The position numbers and the translations under genes were made by a program. Below, piece by piece: positions 27,500 to 36,741 of a stretch of DNA of 64,000 bases (position 1 is its first letter; the number at the start of each line of letters is the position of its first letter). This DNA is from DASSLY01 sp035689185 (GTDB lineage Bacteria > Actinomycetota > Actinomycetes > Actinomycetales > Dermatophilaceae), in assembly GCA_035689185.1 (NCBI GenBank), contig DASSLY010000032.1:10772-74771 (forward strand). Reading direction: 5' to 3'. The notes under the pieces were generated by a model. The model ran no database searches. It worked only from the letters and a program-made list of their open reading frames with translations, and was not told the origin of the DNA.

Positions 27500-27566
27500 G
27501 TTATACCAGGTTGTCGCGCACTTTTGCTTGACAGCAGACATATATATGTCATCTACTAGGCATAAG
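27500..27566. promoter_or_regulatory. Divergent promoter region with 14-bp palindromic operator
   Basis: Rightward, TTGACA (27528-27533) is an ideal -35 box for the importer operon; the -10 about 18 nt on (TCTACT region, 27552-27557) is weak. Leftward, TATAAC (complement of 27500-27505) is a good -10 for the ROK gene. GACATATATATGTC (27537-27550) is a perfect palindrome lying in the rightward spacer. It is very AT-rich for this genome and is the obvious ROK operator: binding would block the rightward promoter. Confidence 0.6.
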
Positions 27567-27608
27567 TGGCCCCGGCATCCGCCCAGCCCACCTTCTAGAG
27601 AGGCAACC

Positions 27609-28670
27609 ATGTCACTCAGCGCTCGCCCCGGCCCCCGCTCGCTCGCGGCCCTGGGCGTCACCGGACTCACCCTGGCGCTCGCCGCGTGCGGCGGAGGCTT
27701 GGCCTCCCCGACTGCTTCGACCGCATCCGGCGGCTCGTCCAGCGGCGCGACGAGCGGCCGTGTCGCCGCCGTCATCAAGGGCCTGGACAACCCGTTCTTC
27801 CAGGCGATGGAGTCGGGCATCAAGGCCCAGGCGTCTTCGAGCGGTGCTCAGGTCACGATCCAGGCCGCCAACTCGATCACCGACACCTCCGGGCAGGCGG
27901 ACAAGCTCTCCGGCCTGGCTGGCCAGGACTTCGCGTGCTTCATCATCAACCCGATCTCGGGCACGAACCTGCTCCAGGGGATCGCGCAGCTTTCGACGAA
28001 GAACGTCCCGATCGTCAACATCGACAGCCCGATCGACGCGAAGGCGGCTGCGGCCGCGAACGCGAAGATCACGACCTACATCGGCACCGACAACACGGAG
28101 GCGGGGACGATGGCCGGCAAGGAGATGGCCAGCCTGCTTCCCGACGGCGGTGACGTCGCCTTGGTAGGGGGCATCTCCGGCGACGTGACCAGCGGCGCCC
28201 GCCTCGACGGCTTCCAGAAGGGCATCCCGGCCAACATCAAGGTCGTTCAGACGGTGGCGGCCGACTGGGACCGCCAGACGGCCTTGACGAAGGCCACCGA
28301 CATCATGGCCGCCAAGCCGAACCTCAAGGGATTCTTCGTGGCCAACGACGACATGGGCCTGGGGGTCGCGCGGGCGATCGCCAACGCCAACAAGACCGGT
28401 CAGATCAAGGTAATCAGCGTGGACGGCAACAAGGACGCGTTCGAGGCGGTCAAGGCCGGCGGGATCGACGCGGTCGTGGCGCAGTACCCGTACGTCATCG
28501 GGTCGATGGGCCTGGAGGCCTGCCAGGCGGCCGCGGCCGGCAAGTCCCTTCCCGCCTCGGTCAAGGCGCCGGTGCAGGTCGTCACCAAGGACAACGTCGA
28601 CAAGGCCCTGGCCTCCGCGCCGAAGCCCGGCGAGGCCTATGACGACCCGTTCGCCGCGCTGCTGAAGTGA
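27609..28670 (+). CDS. Sugar ABC transporter substrate-binding lipoprotein
   Basis: 353-aa RbsB/FrcB-like periplasmic-type binding protein. The signal peptide ends in a lipobox (LALAACGGG, Cys at about residue 24), so it is membrane-anchored. The mature part starts with the family pattern RVAAVIKGLDNPFFQAMESG and includes IDSPIDAKAAA, YIGTDNTEAGTMAGKEM and VISVDGNKDAFEAVKAGGID. GAGAGG precedes ATG at 27609. First gene of a five-gene operon with permease, ATPase, isomerase and kinase. Likely ligand: a hexose such as fructose or a related ketose (inference from the kinase and epimerase). Confidence 0.85.
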   Translation: MSLSARPGPRSLAALGVTGLTLALAACGGGLASPTASTASGGSSSGATSGRVAAVIKGLDNPFFQAMESGIKAQASSSGAQVTIQAANSITDTSGQADKLSGLAGQDFACFIINPISGTNLLQGIAQLSTKNVPIVNIDSPIDAKAAAAANAKITTYIGTDNTEAGTMAGKEMASLLPDGGDVALVGGISGDVTSGARLDGFQKGIPANIKVVQTVAADWDRQTALTKATDIMAAKPNLKGFFVANDDMGLGVARAIANANKTGQIKVISVDGNKDAFEAVKAGGIDAVVAQYPYVIGSMGLEACQAAAAGKSLPASVKAPVQVVTKDNVDKALASAPKPGEAYDDPFAALLK

Positions 28671-29665
28671 CGGCCGCAGTGAGCCCCACGACAACAGCCG
28701 GGCAGACCAGCCGGGCGGCCGGCCCATCGCTGCTACGGCGGGTGACGGACCCGGGAAACCTGGCCGAATGGGCGGCCCTGGTCGCCCTGGTCCTGCTGGT
28801 GATCGTCTTCGAGGCGTTGAACCCCACCTTCCTCAGCTCCGGCAACATCCGATCGATGCTCGTGGCCGCGGCCATCCTGATCATCCTCGGAGTCGGTCAG
28901 ACCTTCGTGGTGGCGACATCGGGCATCGACCTTTCCATCGCCTCGACCATGACCCTGGCGGCGGTCGTCTTCGGCGTCACCTTCACCGCAGGCTGGGGAC
29001 TGCCCGCAGCCATGCTTGCCGCCGTCCTCGCCGGCGGCGTGGTCGGCGCCCTCAACGGACTGCTGGTCGCGCGAGGCAAGATCACCGACTTCATCGTGAC
29101 CCTCGGCACGCTCTCGGCGGCGTCCGGGCTGGCCCTGATCCTGGCCGACGGCAAGCCGCAGACGGTCATCAGCGTCCCGCTGCTGCGGCTGTCGACCGGC
29201 ACCGTGGGCGTCCTGGGCTACACCTTCATCATCGCCGTCGTACTGGCCGCGGCAGCCCACGTCCTGCTGTTCCACACCCGGTTCGGGACGTATGTGCTCG
29301 CAACCGGGGGCAACGCGGAGGCCGCCAACGCGACGGGGGTGCGCACTGCCCGGATCAAGACGGCCGTCTACGTCATCTCCGGGGTGCTCGCCGGCGTCGC
29401 GTCCATCCTGCTGGTGGCGCGCGTCGGGGCAGCCGAACCGGCGGCGAACACCGCCTTCCTGCTCAACTCGGTCGCTGCCGTCGTGCTCGGCGGCGTCAGC
29501 CTCTTCGGCGGGCGGGCCACCATCCTCGGTCCCGTCATCGGCGCGCTGCTGCTGACCGCACTGGTCAACGGCCTCACCCTGCTCGGGGTGTCGCAGTTCT
29601 ACCAGCCGTTGGCGGTAGGCGTTGTCGTCGTGCTCGCGGCCTTCCTCACCAGGTTCCAGAAATGA
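28667..29665 (+). CDS. Sugar ABC transporter permease (RbsC/FrcC type)
   Basis: 332-aa permease with about eight to ten membrane helices and the family signatures GVGQTFVVATSGIDLSIASTM, NGLLVARGKITDFIVTLGT and AVVLGGVSLFGGRATILGPV. It forms the membrane channel of the importer, probably as a homodimer. GTG start overlapping the binding-protein stop (GTGA), and its own stop overlaps the ATPase start (ATGA). Confidence 0.87.
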   Translation: MTAAVSPTTTAGQTSRAAGPSLLRRVTDPGNLAEWAALVALVLLVIVFEALNPTFLSSGNIRSMLVAAAILIILGVGQTFVVATSGIDLSIASTMTLAAVVFGVTFTAGWGLPAAMLAAVLAGGVVGALNGLLVARGKITDFIVTLGTLSAASGLALILADGKPQTVISVPLLRLSTGTVGVLGYTFIIAVVLAAAAHVLLFHTRFGTYVLATGGNAEAANATGVRTARIKTAVYVISGVLAGVASILLVARVGAAEPAANTAFLLNSVAAVVLGGVSLFGGRATILGPVIGALLLTALVNGLTLLGVSQFYQPLAVGVVVVLAAFLTRFQK

Positions 29666-30498
29666 CACAGGTGGCAGACATGACTCGAGCCGACCAGAGC
29701 CCAACCAGAACGCCCCTGGCACGTGACCTGCCCGCGGACGCGCTTCTGACAGCGGATGCGGTAAGGCTGTCCTTCGGTCAGGTCCGTGCCCTGAAGGGGG
29801 TGTCGATGCACGCCCGGCGTGGCGAGGTGACCGCCATCGTCGGCGACAACGGCGCCGGCAAGTCCACCCTCATCAGGTGCGTCAGCGGCATACACCGGCC
29901 CGACTCCGGCACGATCACCTTCGACGGCGCCCCGGTGTCGTTCAAGTCTCCCGAGGACGCCCGCGAGGCGGGCATCGAGACGGTGCACCAGAACCTCGCC
30001 CTCGTCGAGGACCTCACGGTGTGGCAGAACCTCTTCCTCAACCGGGAGATCGTGCGCCGGTTCGGCCCGTTCTCCTTCCTGGACCGCCGCGCGATGCGAC
30101 GCCAGGCCCAGGAGATGGTCGCCAGCCTGGCCGTGAACGTCCCCGCCGTGCGGTCCCGGGTGCGCCGCCTCAGCGGTGGTCAGCGTCAAGCCGTCGCGAT
30201 CTGCCGCGCGGCGGGCTTCACGTCCAAGCTCATCATCATGGACGAGCCGACAGCCGCTCTGGGCGTGCAGGAGACCGCGCGGGTGGAAGAGCTCATCCAA
30301 CGGCTGCGCGACGAGGGCCACGCCATCCTGCTGATCAGCCACAACTTCGCGCAGGTGCTCAAGCTGAGCGACGCCATCTGGGTGATGCGCGCCGGCAACT
30401 GCGTGGCAGGGCGACGCACTGCCGACACCGACGGCGACGAGATCGTCGCCCTCATCACCGGCGCGCGAGCCGGTGACCTTCCCGACGAGACCGACTGA
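29662..30498 (+). CDS. Sugar ABC transporter ATP-binding protein (single domain, FrcA-like)
   Basis: 278-aa ATPase with Walker A VGDNGAGKSTLIRC, Q-loop ETVHQNLALVEDLTVWQN, signature RLSGGQRQAVAICRA and Walker B LIIMDEPTAAL. Ribose/xylose ATPases (RbsA, XylG) carry two ATPase halves; here only one is present, as in the fructose importer FrcA. The start at 29662 (ATGA overlap with the permease) gives a sensible N-terminus; the open frame further upstream is a shadow of the permease. Confidence 0.87.
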   Translation: MTQVADMTRADQSPTRTPLARDLPADALLTADAVRLSFGQVRALKGVSMHARRGEVTAIVGDNGAGKSTLIRCVSGIHRPDSGTITFDGAPVSFKSPEDAREAGIETVHQNLALVEDLTVWQNLFLNREIVRRFGPFSFLDRRAMRRQAQEMVASLAVNVPAVRSRVRRLSGGQRQAVAICRAAGFTSKLIIMDEPTAALGVQETARVEELIQRLRDEGHAILLISHNFAQVLKLSDAIWVMRAGNCVAGRRTADTDGDEIVALITGARAGDLPDETD

Positions 30499-30506
30499 GG
30501 CCCGCC

Positions 30507-31445
30507 ATGACCGACACTTCCTCGAAAGCCACCAACGACACCGCGCCGACCGCCGTCGCCAACCGGATCGGGATCCACGCCCTCGTCTGGGTGGGCGACA
30601 CCTCTCCCGCCAGCGTGCGCGCGGCAGTCCAGCAGACGGCGGACAGCGGCTACGACCTGCTCGAGTTCTCGCTGCACGACTCGGTCAACCTCGACCGTGA
30701 CGCCACCCGCGCGCTGCTGACGGAACGCGGCCTCGGCGCCGCCTGCTCCCGCGGCCTCGCGCTCGACGCCGACGTCTCCAGCGAAGACCCTCGTATCGTG
30801 GCGCGCGGAGCCATCCTGCTCCAGGAGTCCCTCGCGGTGACCCACGCCATCGGAGGAACGGTGCTTACCGGCGCGCTCTACAGCGCGTTCGGCAAGGCGG
30901 CCCGGCCGCTGAGCAAGGCCGGCCGGGACAACGTCATCGGCGTGCTGAAGGAGCTGGCCGTGGACGCCGCAGCCGTCGGTGTCACGTTAGGGCTCGAGGT
31001 GTGCAACCGGTACGAGACCAATGTCGTCAACACCGCCCGCGACGCGCTCACGCTCGCCGACGACATCGGCGCCGACAACGTCGTCATCCACCTCGACACT
31101 TACCACATGAACATCGAGGAGGACGACCTCGTGCAGCCGGTCCTCGACCTCGGGGACCGGCTGGGCTACGTCCACATCGGCGAGAACCACCGGGGCTACC
31201 TGGGTTCCGGACACCTGGACTTCCCGGCCTTCTTCGCTGCCCTCGAGCGGATCGGCTACCGCGGCCCGATCACGTTCGAGTCGTTCTCGTCATCGGTCCT
31301 CGCGCCGGGGCTGTCCAACGACCTGGCGATCTGGCGCAACCTCTGGGACGACGGCGGCGACCTCGCCCGGCGGGCGCACGCCTTCATCGTCGACCAGCTG
31401 CAGCAAGCCCGCGCCGGCGGGTCGGCTGAGCCGCCGCGAGGCTGA
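30507..31445 (+). CDS. Sugar phosphate isomerase/epimerase (D-tagatose 3-epimerase-like)
   Basis: 312-aa TIM barrel. The four metal or catalytic residues of ketose 3-epimerases can be placed: Glu in VTLGLEVCNRYE, Asp/His in VIHLDTYHMNIEE, His in YVHIGENHRG and Glu in GPITFESFSS. It starts 8 nt after the ATPase gene. Probable role: epimerising the imported ketose before phosphorylation by the adjacent kinase (inference). Substrate not determined. Confidence 0.8.
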   Translation: MTDTSSKATNDTAPTAVANRIGIHALVWVGDTSPASVRAAVQQTADSGYDLLEFSLHDSVNLDRDATRALLTERGLGAACSRGLALDADVSSEDPRIVARGAILLQESLAVTHAIGGTVLTGALYSAFGKAARPLSKAGRDNVIGVLKELAVDAAAVGVTLGLEVCNRYETNVVNTARDALTLADDIGADNVVIHLDTYHMNIEEDDLVQPVLDLGDRLGYVHIGENHRGYLGSGHLDFPAFFAALERIGYRGPITFESFSSSVLAPGLSNDLAIWRNLWDDGGDLARRAHAFIVDQLQQARAGGSAEPPRG

Positions 31446-31446
31446 C

Positions 31447-32130
31447 GTGAGCATCGCGGCGCTCGCCGAGGCGGCGGCGGCTCTCGTGCCGGACGACGGC
31501 CGGGCGATCCTCGGGATCGCCGGCGCGCCCGGCGCAGGCAAGTCGACCCTGGCCGAGCTGCTCGTCGGTGCCGTGTCCCGGCTCCGCGGCCCGGAGTGGG
31601 TGGCACACGTGCCCATGGACGGCTTCCACCTGGCCGACGTCCAGCTCGACAGGCTCCAGGCCAAGGGTCGCAAGGGCGCACCCGACACGTTCGACGCCGA
31701 AGGCTACGCACACCTGCTGCGCCGGATCCGGACGGAGCCGGCGTCATGGGTCTACGCCCCCGGCTTCGACCGCTCGCTCGAGCAGCCGCTGGCCGCGGCG
31801 ATGGTCGTCGGCCCATCCGCGCGGCTGGTGATCACCGAGGGCAACTACCTGCTGCTCGACGGTGGCGCCTGGCCCCGCGCCCGGGCCGCCATGGACGAGG
31901 TCTGGTTCGTCACGGTCGACGACCGGCTGCGCGTCGAGCGGCTGGTCAGTCGCCACGTCGCCTTCGGCAAGCGGCCGCACGCCGCCCGTACCTGGGTCGA
32001 GACGTCCGACACGCCCAACGCCGAGCTCATCGCCCCCAGCGAGGCCCGGGCCGACCGCATCGTGGTCAACGGCCCGGACGGATGGATGTTCGCGTCCGGT
32101 CAGCCGCTCGGACCACGACCCGGTCGCTGA
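31447..32130 (+). CDS. Nucleoside/nucleotide-kinase-family sugar kinase (FrcK-like)
   Basis: 227-aa P-loop kinase: Walker A LGIAGAPGAGKSTLAELL (about residues 22-39), VPMDGFHLADVQLDRLQAKGRKGAPDTFD (substrate/Mg2+ loop), ITEGNYLLLD and VERLVSRHVAFGK. The pantothenate/uridine-kinase-like architecture is shared with FrcK, encoded with the rhizobial fructose importer. GTG start 1 nt after the previous stop. Last gene of the importer operon. Confidence 0.75.
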   Translation: MSIAALAEAAAALVPDDGRAILGIAGAPGAGKSTLAELLVGAVSRLRGPEWVAHVPMDGFHLADVQLDRLQAKGRKGAPDTFDAEGYAHLLRRIRTEPASWVYAPGFDRSLEQPLAAAMVVGPSARLVITEGNYLLLDGGAWPRARAAMDEVWFVTVDDRLRVERLVSRHVAFGKRPHAARTWVETSDTPNAELIAPSEARADRIVVNGPDGWMFASGQPLGPRPGR

Positions 32131-32193
32131 GCGCCCCGCCGTGGCGACATGCACCACGAGCACGGTGAGCAAGCTACGGCGACTGCGAACAGC

Positions 32194-32271
32194 GCCGGTA
32201 TGCCGTGCCGGTATGCCGTGCCGGTATGCCGTGCAGGTATGCCGTGCCGGTATGCCGTGCCGGTCGCCCTC
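32194..32271. repeat. 13-bp tandem array upstream of the formate dehydrogenase
   Basis: Five full units of GCCGGTATGCCGT (one with C to A) start at 32194, 32207, 32220, 32233 and 32246; a sixth degenerates after GCCGGT. The core GGTATGCC is the motif found scattered over the window. The remainder of the 316-bp gap 32131-32446 shows no gene; the formate dehydrogenase promoter must lie here. Confidence 0.85.
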
Positions 32272-32446
32272 GACGGTGAGCCGCGGCGACGGTTCACCGC
32301 CGCGGTATCGGTGACGGAGAGACCCCGTCTCGCCTCGGCGCAGGGCCTGCTCGACCAGCGCCGGCCGGGCTTTCGGGACAAGCCTGGGATAGGTCGTGCT
32401 GCATTTGGGTATGCACGGGGCTACGGTCGGCGCAGGAGGGAAGGCG

Positions 32447-35400
32447 ATGAACCCGAAGAAGATCCTCATGACCTGGCCGGTGGTTCGCCAGATCCAGACC
32501 GGCGACTTCCTGGGGCGCGGCCCGGCGGTCACTTCCCGGCGCACCCGCGAGCTCACTCCCCGCACGTCCACCGCTGACCGGGTCGTGCAGAGCGTGTGCC
32601 CGTACTGCGCGGTCGGCTGCGGGCAGCGGGTTTTCGTCAAGGACGAGCGGGTCGTCCAGATCGAGGGCGACCCCGACTCCCCGGTCTCCCGGGGGAGGCT
32701 GTGCCCGAAGGGGTCAGCCAGCGAACAGCTGGTCAACAGCCCCGGCCGGCAGACCCGCGTGCTCTACCGCCGGCCGTTCGGCACGCAGTGGGAGAGCCTG
32801 GACCGCGAGACGGCCATGGAGATGATCACCGACAGGTTCCTTGCGAGCCGGCGCAGCAGGTGGCAGGACACGGACGAGCACGGCCGGCCGCTGCGGCGCA
32901 CCATGGGCATCGCATCCCTGGGCGGCGCCACGCTGGACAACGAGGAGAACTACCTCATCAAGAAGCTGTTCACCGCGGCCGGCGCCATCCAGATCGAGAA
33001 CCAGGCCCGGATATGACACTCCGCCACGGTCCCCAGTCTGGGGGCCTCGTTCGGGCGCGGCGGCGCCACCCAGCAGGTGCAGGACCTGTCGAACTCTGAC
33101 TGCCTGCTCATCATGGGCTCGAACATGGCCGAGTGCCATCCGGTGGCCTACCAGTGGGTGACCGAGGCCAAGCTCAAGGGCGCCACGGTGATCCACATCG
33201 ACCCGCGGTTCACCCGCACCTCGGCCACGGCCGACCGTCACGTGCCCATCCGCGCCGGCAGCGACGTGATCTTCCTGGGCGCCCTCATCAACCACATCCT
33301 GGCGAACGAGCTCTACTTCAAGGACTACGTGGTCGCCTACACCAACGCCGCGACGCTGATCAACGAGGACTTCCGCGACACCGAGGACCTGGACGGCCTT
33401 TTCTCCGGCTACGACGAGAAGCGGGGCGGCTACGACCTGAGGTCGTGGGCGTACGCCACCGATGAGGACGGGGCAGGCAAGATCCACGAGGCCGGCGGCG
33501 AGCACGGGCAGGAGCAGTCCGACCGCGCAGCCGGCCACCGCCTCGGGTCCGGCGGGGCCCCGCTGGAGCACGCCCGGGTGCTGCGAGACGAGACCCTGCA
33601 GGACCCCCGGACCGTCTTCCAGATCCTCAAGCGGCACTACGCGCGGTACACCCCGGAGATGGTCGCTGACAGTTGCGGCATCTCGGTCGACGACTTCCAC
33701 TACGTCGCCAAGGCGTTGACCGAGAACAGCGGCCGCGACCGCACGTCCGCGTTCGTCTACTCCGTGGGCTGGACCCAGCACACGCTGGGCGCGCAGTTCA
33801 TCCGCACGTCGGCCATCATCCAGCTGTTGCTGGGCAACATGGGCCGCCCCGGCGGCGGGATCATGGCGCTGCGCGGGCACGCGAGCATCCAGGGGTCCAC
33901 CGACATCCCCACGCTGTACAACATCCTTCCCGGCTACCTCGCCATGCCCGTGGCGGGGCAGCACGACACCCTTGCGGACTACCTGTCCAGCATCGGCAAC
34001 AAGGAGCAGAAGGGCTTCTGGACCAACGCCGACGCCTACACGGTCAATCTGCTGAAGGCGTGGTGGGGCGACGCCGCGACGGCGGACAACGACTGGGCCT
34101 ACGACTACCTGCCCCGGCTGTCGGGAGCGCACGGCACCTACCAGACCGTGATGTCGATGCTCGACGACGAGGTCGAGGGCTACTTCCTGCTGGGCCAGAA
34201 CCCGGCGGTCGGGTCGGCCCACGGGCGCATGCAGCGGCTGGGCCTGGCCCACCTGAAGTGGCTGGTCGTGCGCGACCTCAACATGATCGAGTCGGCCAGC
34301 TTCTGGAAGGACGGGCCGGAGCTGGCCACCGGCGAGCTGGAGACGGAGAGCATCGGCACCGAGGTCTTCTTCATGCCGGCCGCCTCACACGTGGAGAAGT
34401 CCGGCACGTTCACCCAGACCCAGCGCATGCTCCAGTGGCATCACAAGGCGGTCGAGCCGCCGGGGGACTGCCGCAGCGAGCTGGAGTTCTTCTACGACCT
34501 CGGCAAGCGGCTGCGGGAAAAGCTCGCCGGCTCGAGCGACGAGCGGGACCGGCCGCTGTTGGACCTCACCTGGGACTACCCGCTGGACGAGCACGGCGAG
34601 CCCGACGCCGAGGCGGTGCTGCAGGAGATCAACGGCCGGCACCTGTCGGGGGAGAAGGCCGGGGAGCTGCTCAGCTCCTTCACCCAGATGAAGGCCGACG
34701 GCAGCACCAGCGGTGGCTGCTGGATCTACACCGGCGTGTATGCCGACGGCGTGAACCGCTCGGCCAAGCGCACCCCCGGGCGCGAGCAGTCCCAGGTGGC
34801 CCCGGATTGGGGTTGGGCGTGGCCGGCGAACCGCCGGATCCTGTACAACCGGGCCTCCGCCGACCCGCAGGGCAGGCCGTGGAGCGAGCGCAAGCGCTAC
34901 GTCTGGTGGGATGAGGAACGCGGGCAGTGGACCGGCGACGACGTGCCGGACTTCCCGCTCACGAAAGCCCCGACATACCGGCCGGAACCGGGCACGGGCG
35001 GCCCCGACGGGCTCGCGGGAGACGACCCGTTCATCATGCAGGCGGACGGCAAGGGCTGGTTGTTCGCGCCGAGGGGCATGGTCGACGGACCACTGCCCAC
35101 CCACTACGAGCCGCAGGAGTCACCGGTCGCGAACCCGCTGTACGGCCAGCAGGCCAGCCCCTCCCGTGTCGTCTTCGCGCGCAAGGACAACCTGTGGGGC
35201 GCCTCGGCGAGCATGCCCGGGGCCGGGGTCTACCCGTACGTGTTCACGACCTACCGGCTCACCGAGCACCACACCGCGGGCGGCATGAGCCGGTGGCTGC
35301 CCTACCTGGCCGAGCTCCAGCCCGAGTTCTTCTGCGAGGTCTCCCCGGAGCTCGCCGCCGAGCGCGGCCTGGTGAACGGCGGCTGGGCCACCATCGTCTC

Positions 35401-35734
35401 CGCGCGCGCGGCCGTGGAGGCCAGGGTGCTGGTCACCGAACGGATGACCCCGATGGTGATCCGCGGCCGGACCATCCACCAGATCGGGCTGCCCTACCAC
35501 TGGGGGGTCGGTGGCGACGCGGTTGTCTCCGGCGATGCCGCCAACGACCTGCTCGGCGTGGCCCTGGACCCCAACGTGCAGATCCAGGAGTCGAAGGTCG
35601 GGGCCTGCGACATCCAGCCCGGACGCCGACCCCAAGGCGAGGCGCTGATACGGCTCGTGGCGGAGTACCAGTCGCGGGCCGGCGCTACCGTCGCCACCGG
35701 CAACGACCTGCTGGCCAAGGAAGGCGACCACTGA
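32447..35734 (+). CDS. fdhA: Formate dehydrogenase, selenocysteine-containing catalytic subunit
   Basis: 1095-aa molybdo/tungsto-bis-PGD enzyme oxidising formate to CO2. The frame is interrupted by one TGA (33014-33016), read as selenocysteine 190 in the conserved context ENQARI-U-HSATVPSLGASFGRG. Downstream translation in the same frame continues with QDLSNSDCLLIMGSNMAECHP and the cofactor domains (VHIEKSGTFTQT-type region, ARGLVNGGWATIVS, GLPYHWGVGG). An N-terminal 4Fe-4S site uses Cys51, 54, 58 and 86. No Tat signal is apparent, unlike E. coli FdnG, suggesting a cytoplasmic site. Start: ATG after AGGAGGGAAGG. First gene of fdhAB-nrfD-transporter. Confidence 0.93.
33017..33046 (+). promoter_or_regulatory. 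SECIS-like hairpin for UGA recoding
   Basis: Eleven nt after the UGA, GGUCCCC (33028-33034) pairs with GGGGGCC (33040-33046) around the loop AGUCU (33035-33039). Bacterial SECIS elements have an apical hairpin at this distance with a G/U-containing loop recognised by SelB (E. coli fdhF has GGUCU). The hairpin lies in coding sequence. Seen directly: spacing and pairing; SelB binding is inferred. Confidence 0.75.
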
Positions 35735-36741
35735 TGGGCTTCTGGCACCAGCAGCTGTCCGGACCGACGGACCCCGCCGCCGACGCGTCGTGGCCGGACT
35801 CCGCCCCCCGCAAGGGCTTCTTCACCGACACCTCCATCTGCATCGGCTGCAAGGCCTGCGAGGTCGCCTGCAAGGAGTGGAACGCCCTCCCTGAGGACGG
35901 CCTGAACCTGCTCGGGTCCTCCTACGACAACACGGGGTCGCTGGGGGCCAGCACCTGGCGGCATGTCGCGTTCATCGAGCAGACCAGCGAGCGGATCAGC
36001 CAGGCTCGCGAGTCCGGTCGCAAGCTGGTCGAGCTCGGAATGCCGGCGGTGCGCGAGTCCGTCGGAGGTCACCCGGCCGGACCGACCGACCCCACGGTCG
36101 ACGTGGCGGCCGCGGCGGCCGCCGCGAACGCAGCTGCGGCCATGGGCACGGTCCCGGACTTTCGCTGGCTGATGGCCTCCGACGTCTGCAAGCACTGCAC
36201 GCACGCGGGGTGCCTGGACGTCTGCCCGACCGGGGCGCTGTTCCGCACCGAGTTCGGCACGGTCGTGGTGCAGGACGACGTCTGTAACGGCTGCGGCTAC
36301 TGCGTCGCCGCGTGCCCGTTCGGGGTGATAGAGCGCCGCGAGGGTGAGCAGACGGTCAAGAACGTCGGGGTCGCGCAGAAGTGCACCCTCTGCTACGACC
36401 GGCTCGGTCACGGGCAGACGCCCGCCTGCGCCCAGGCGTGTCCCACCACCTCGATCAAGTTCGGCAACCTCGATGACATGCGGGCCGTCGCCCAGGAGCG
36501 GGTGGACACGTTGCACGCCAACGGTTTCACGGAGGCGCGCCTGTACGGCGCGGACCCGCAGGACGGTGTCGGCGGCACCGGGTCGGTGTTCCTTCTGCTC
36601 GACGAGCCGGAGGTCTACGGCCTGCCGCCGGACCCACGGGTCCCCACGGCCGACCTGCCGGCCATGTTCCGAAAAGGAACGCTGGCTGGCTTGTCGATGC
36701 TCGCCATGGCCGCCATCTCCTTCCTCGGCAGGCGCGGATGA
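35734..36741 (+). CDS. fdhB: Formate dehydrogenase iron-sulfur subunit
   Basis: 335-aa ferredoxin-like electron-transfer subunit. Four cysteine clusters typical of FdnH/DmsB proteins are present: CIGCKACEVACKEW near residue 35, CKHCTHAGCLDVCP, CNGCGYCVAACPFG and CTLCYD...CAQACP. A hydrophobic C-terminal stretch (LAGLSMLAMAAISFLG) may be a membrane anchor. The ATG shares one base with the fdhA stop. It would pass electrons from FdhA to the NrfD-type subunit. Confidence 0.9.
   Translation: MGFWHQQLSGPTDPAADASWPDSAPRKGFFTDTSICIGCKACEVACKEWNALPEDGLNLLGSSYDNTGSLGASTWRHVAFIEQTSERISQARESGRKLVELGMPAVRESVGGHPAGPTDPTVDVAAAAAAANAAAAMGTVPDFRWLMASDVCKHCTHAGCLDVCPTGALFRTEFGTVVVQDDVCNGCGYCVAACPFGVIERREGEQTVKNVGVAQKCTLCYDRLGHGQTPACAQACPTTSIKFGNLDDMRAVAQERVDTLHANGFTEARLYGADPQDGVGGTGSVFLLLDEPEVYGLPPDPRVPTADLPAMFRKGTLAGLSMLAMAAISFLGRRG

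Noticed and set aside
32194..32271. CRISPR or iteron array at the 13-bp repeats
   Set aside because: No spacers; no initiator gene nearby and the unit is a common genome word.
33077..35734. A separate gene starting after the TGA in the formate dehydrogenase
   Set aside because: It is in the same frame as the upstream part, the family sequence runs unbroken across the TGA (ARI-U-H), and a full selenocysteine machinery and SECIS are present.
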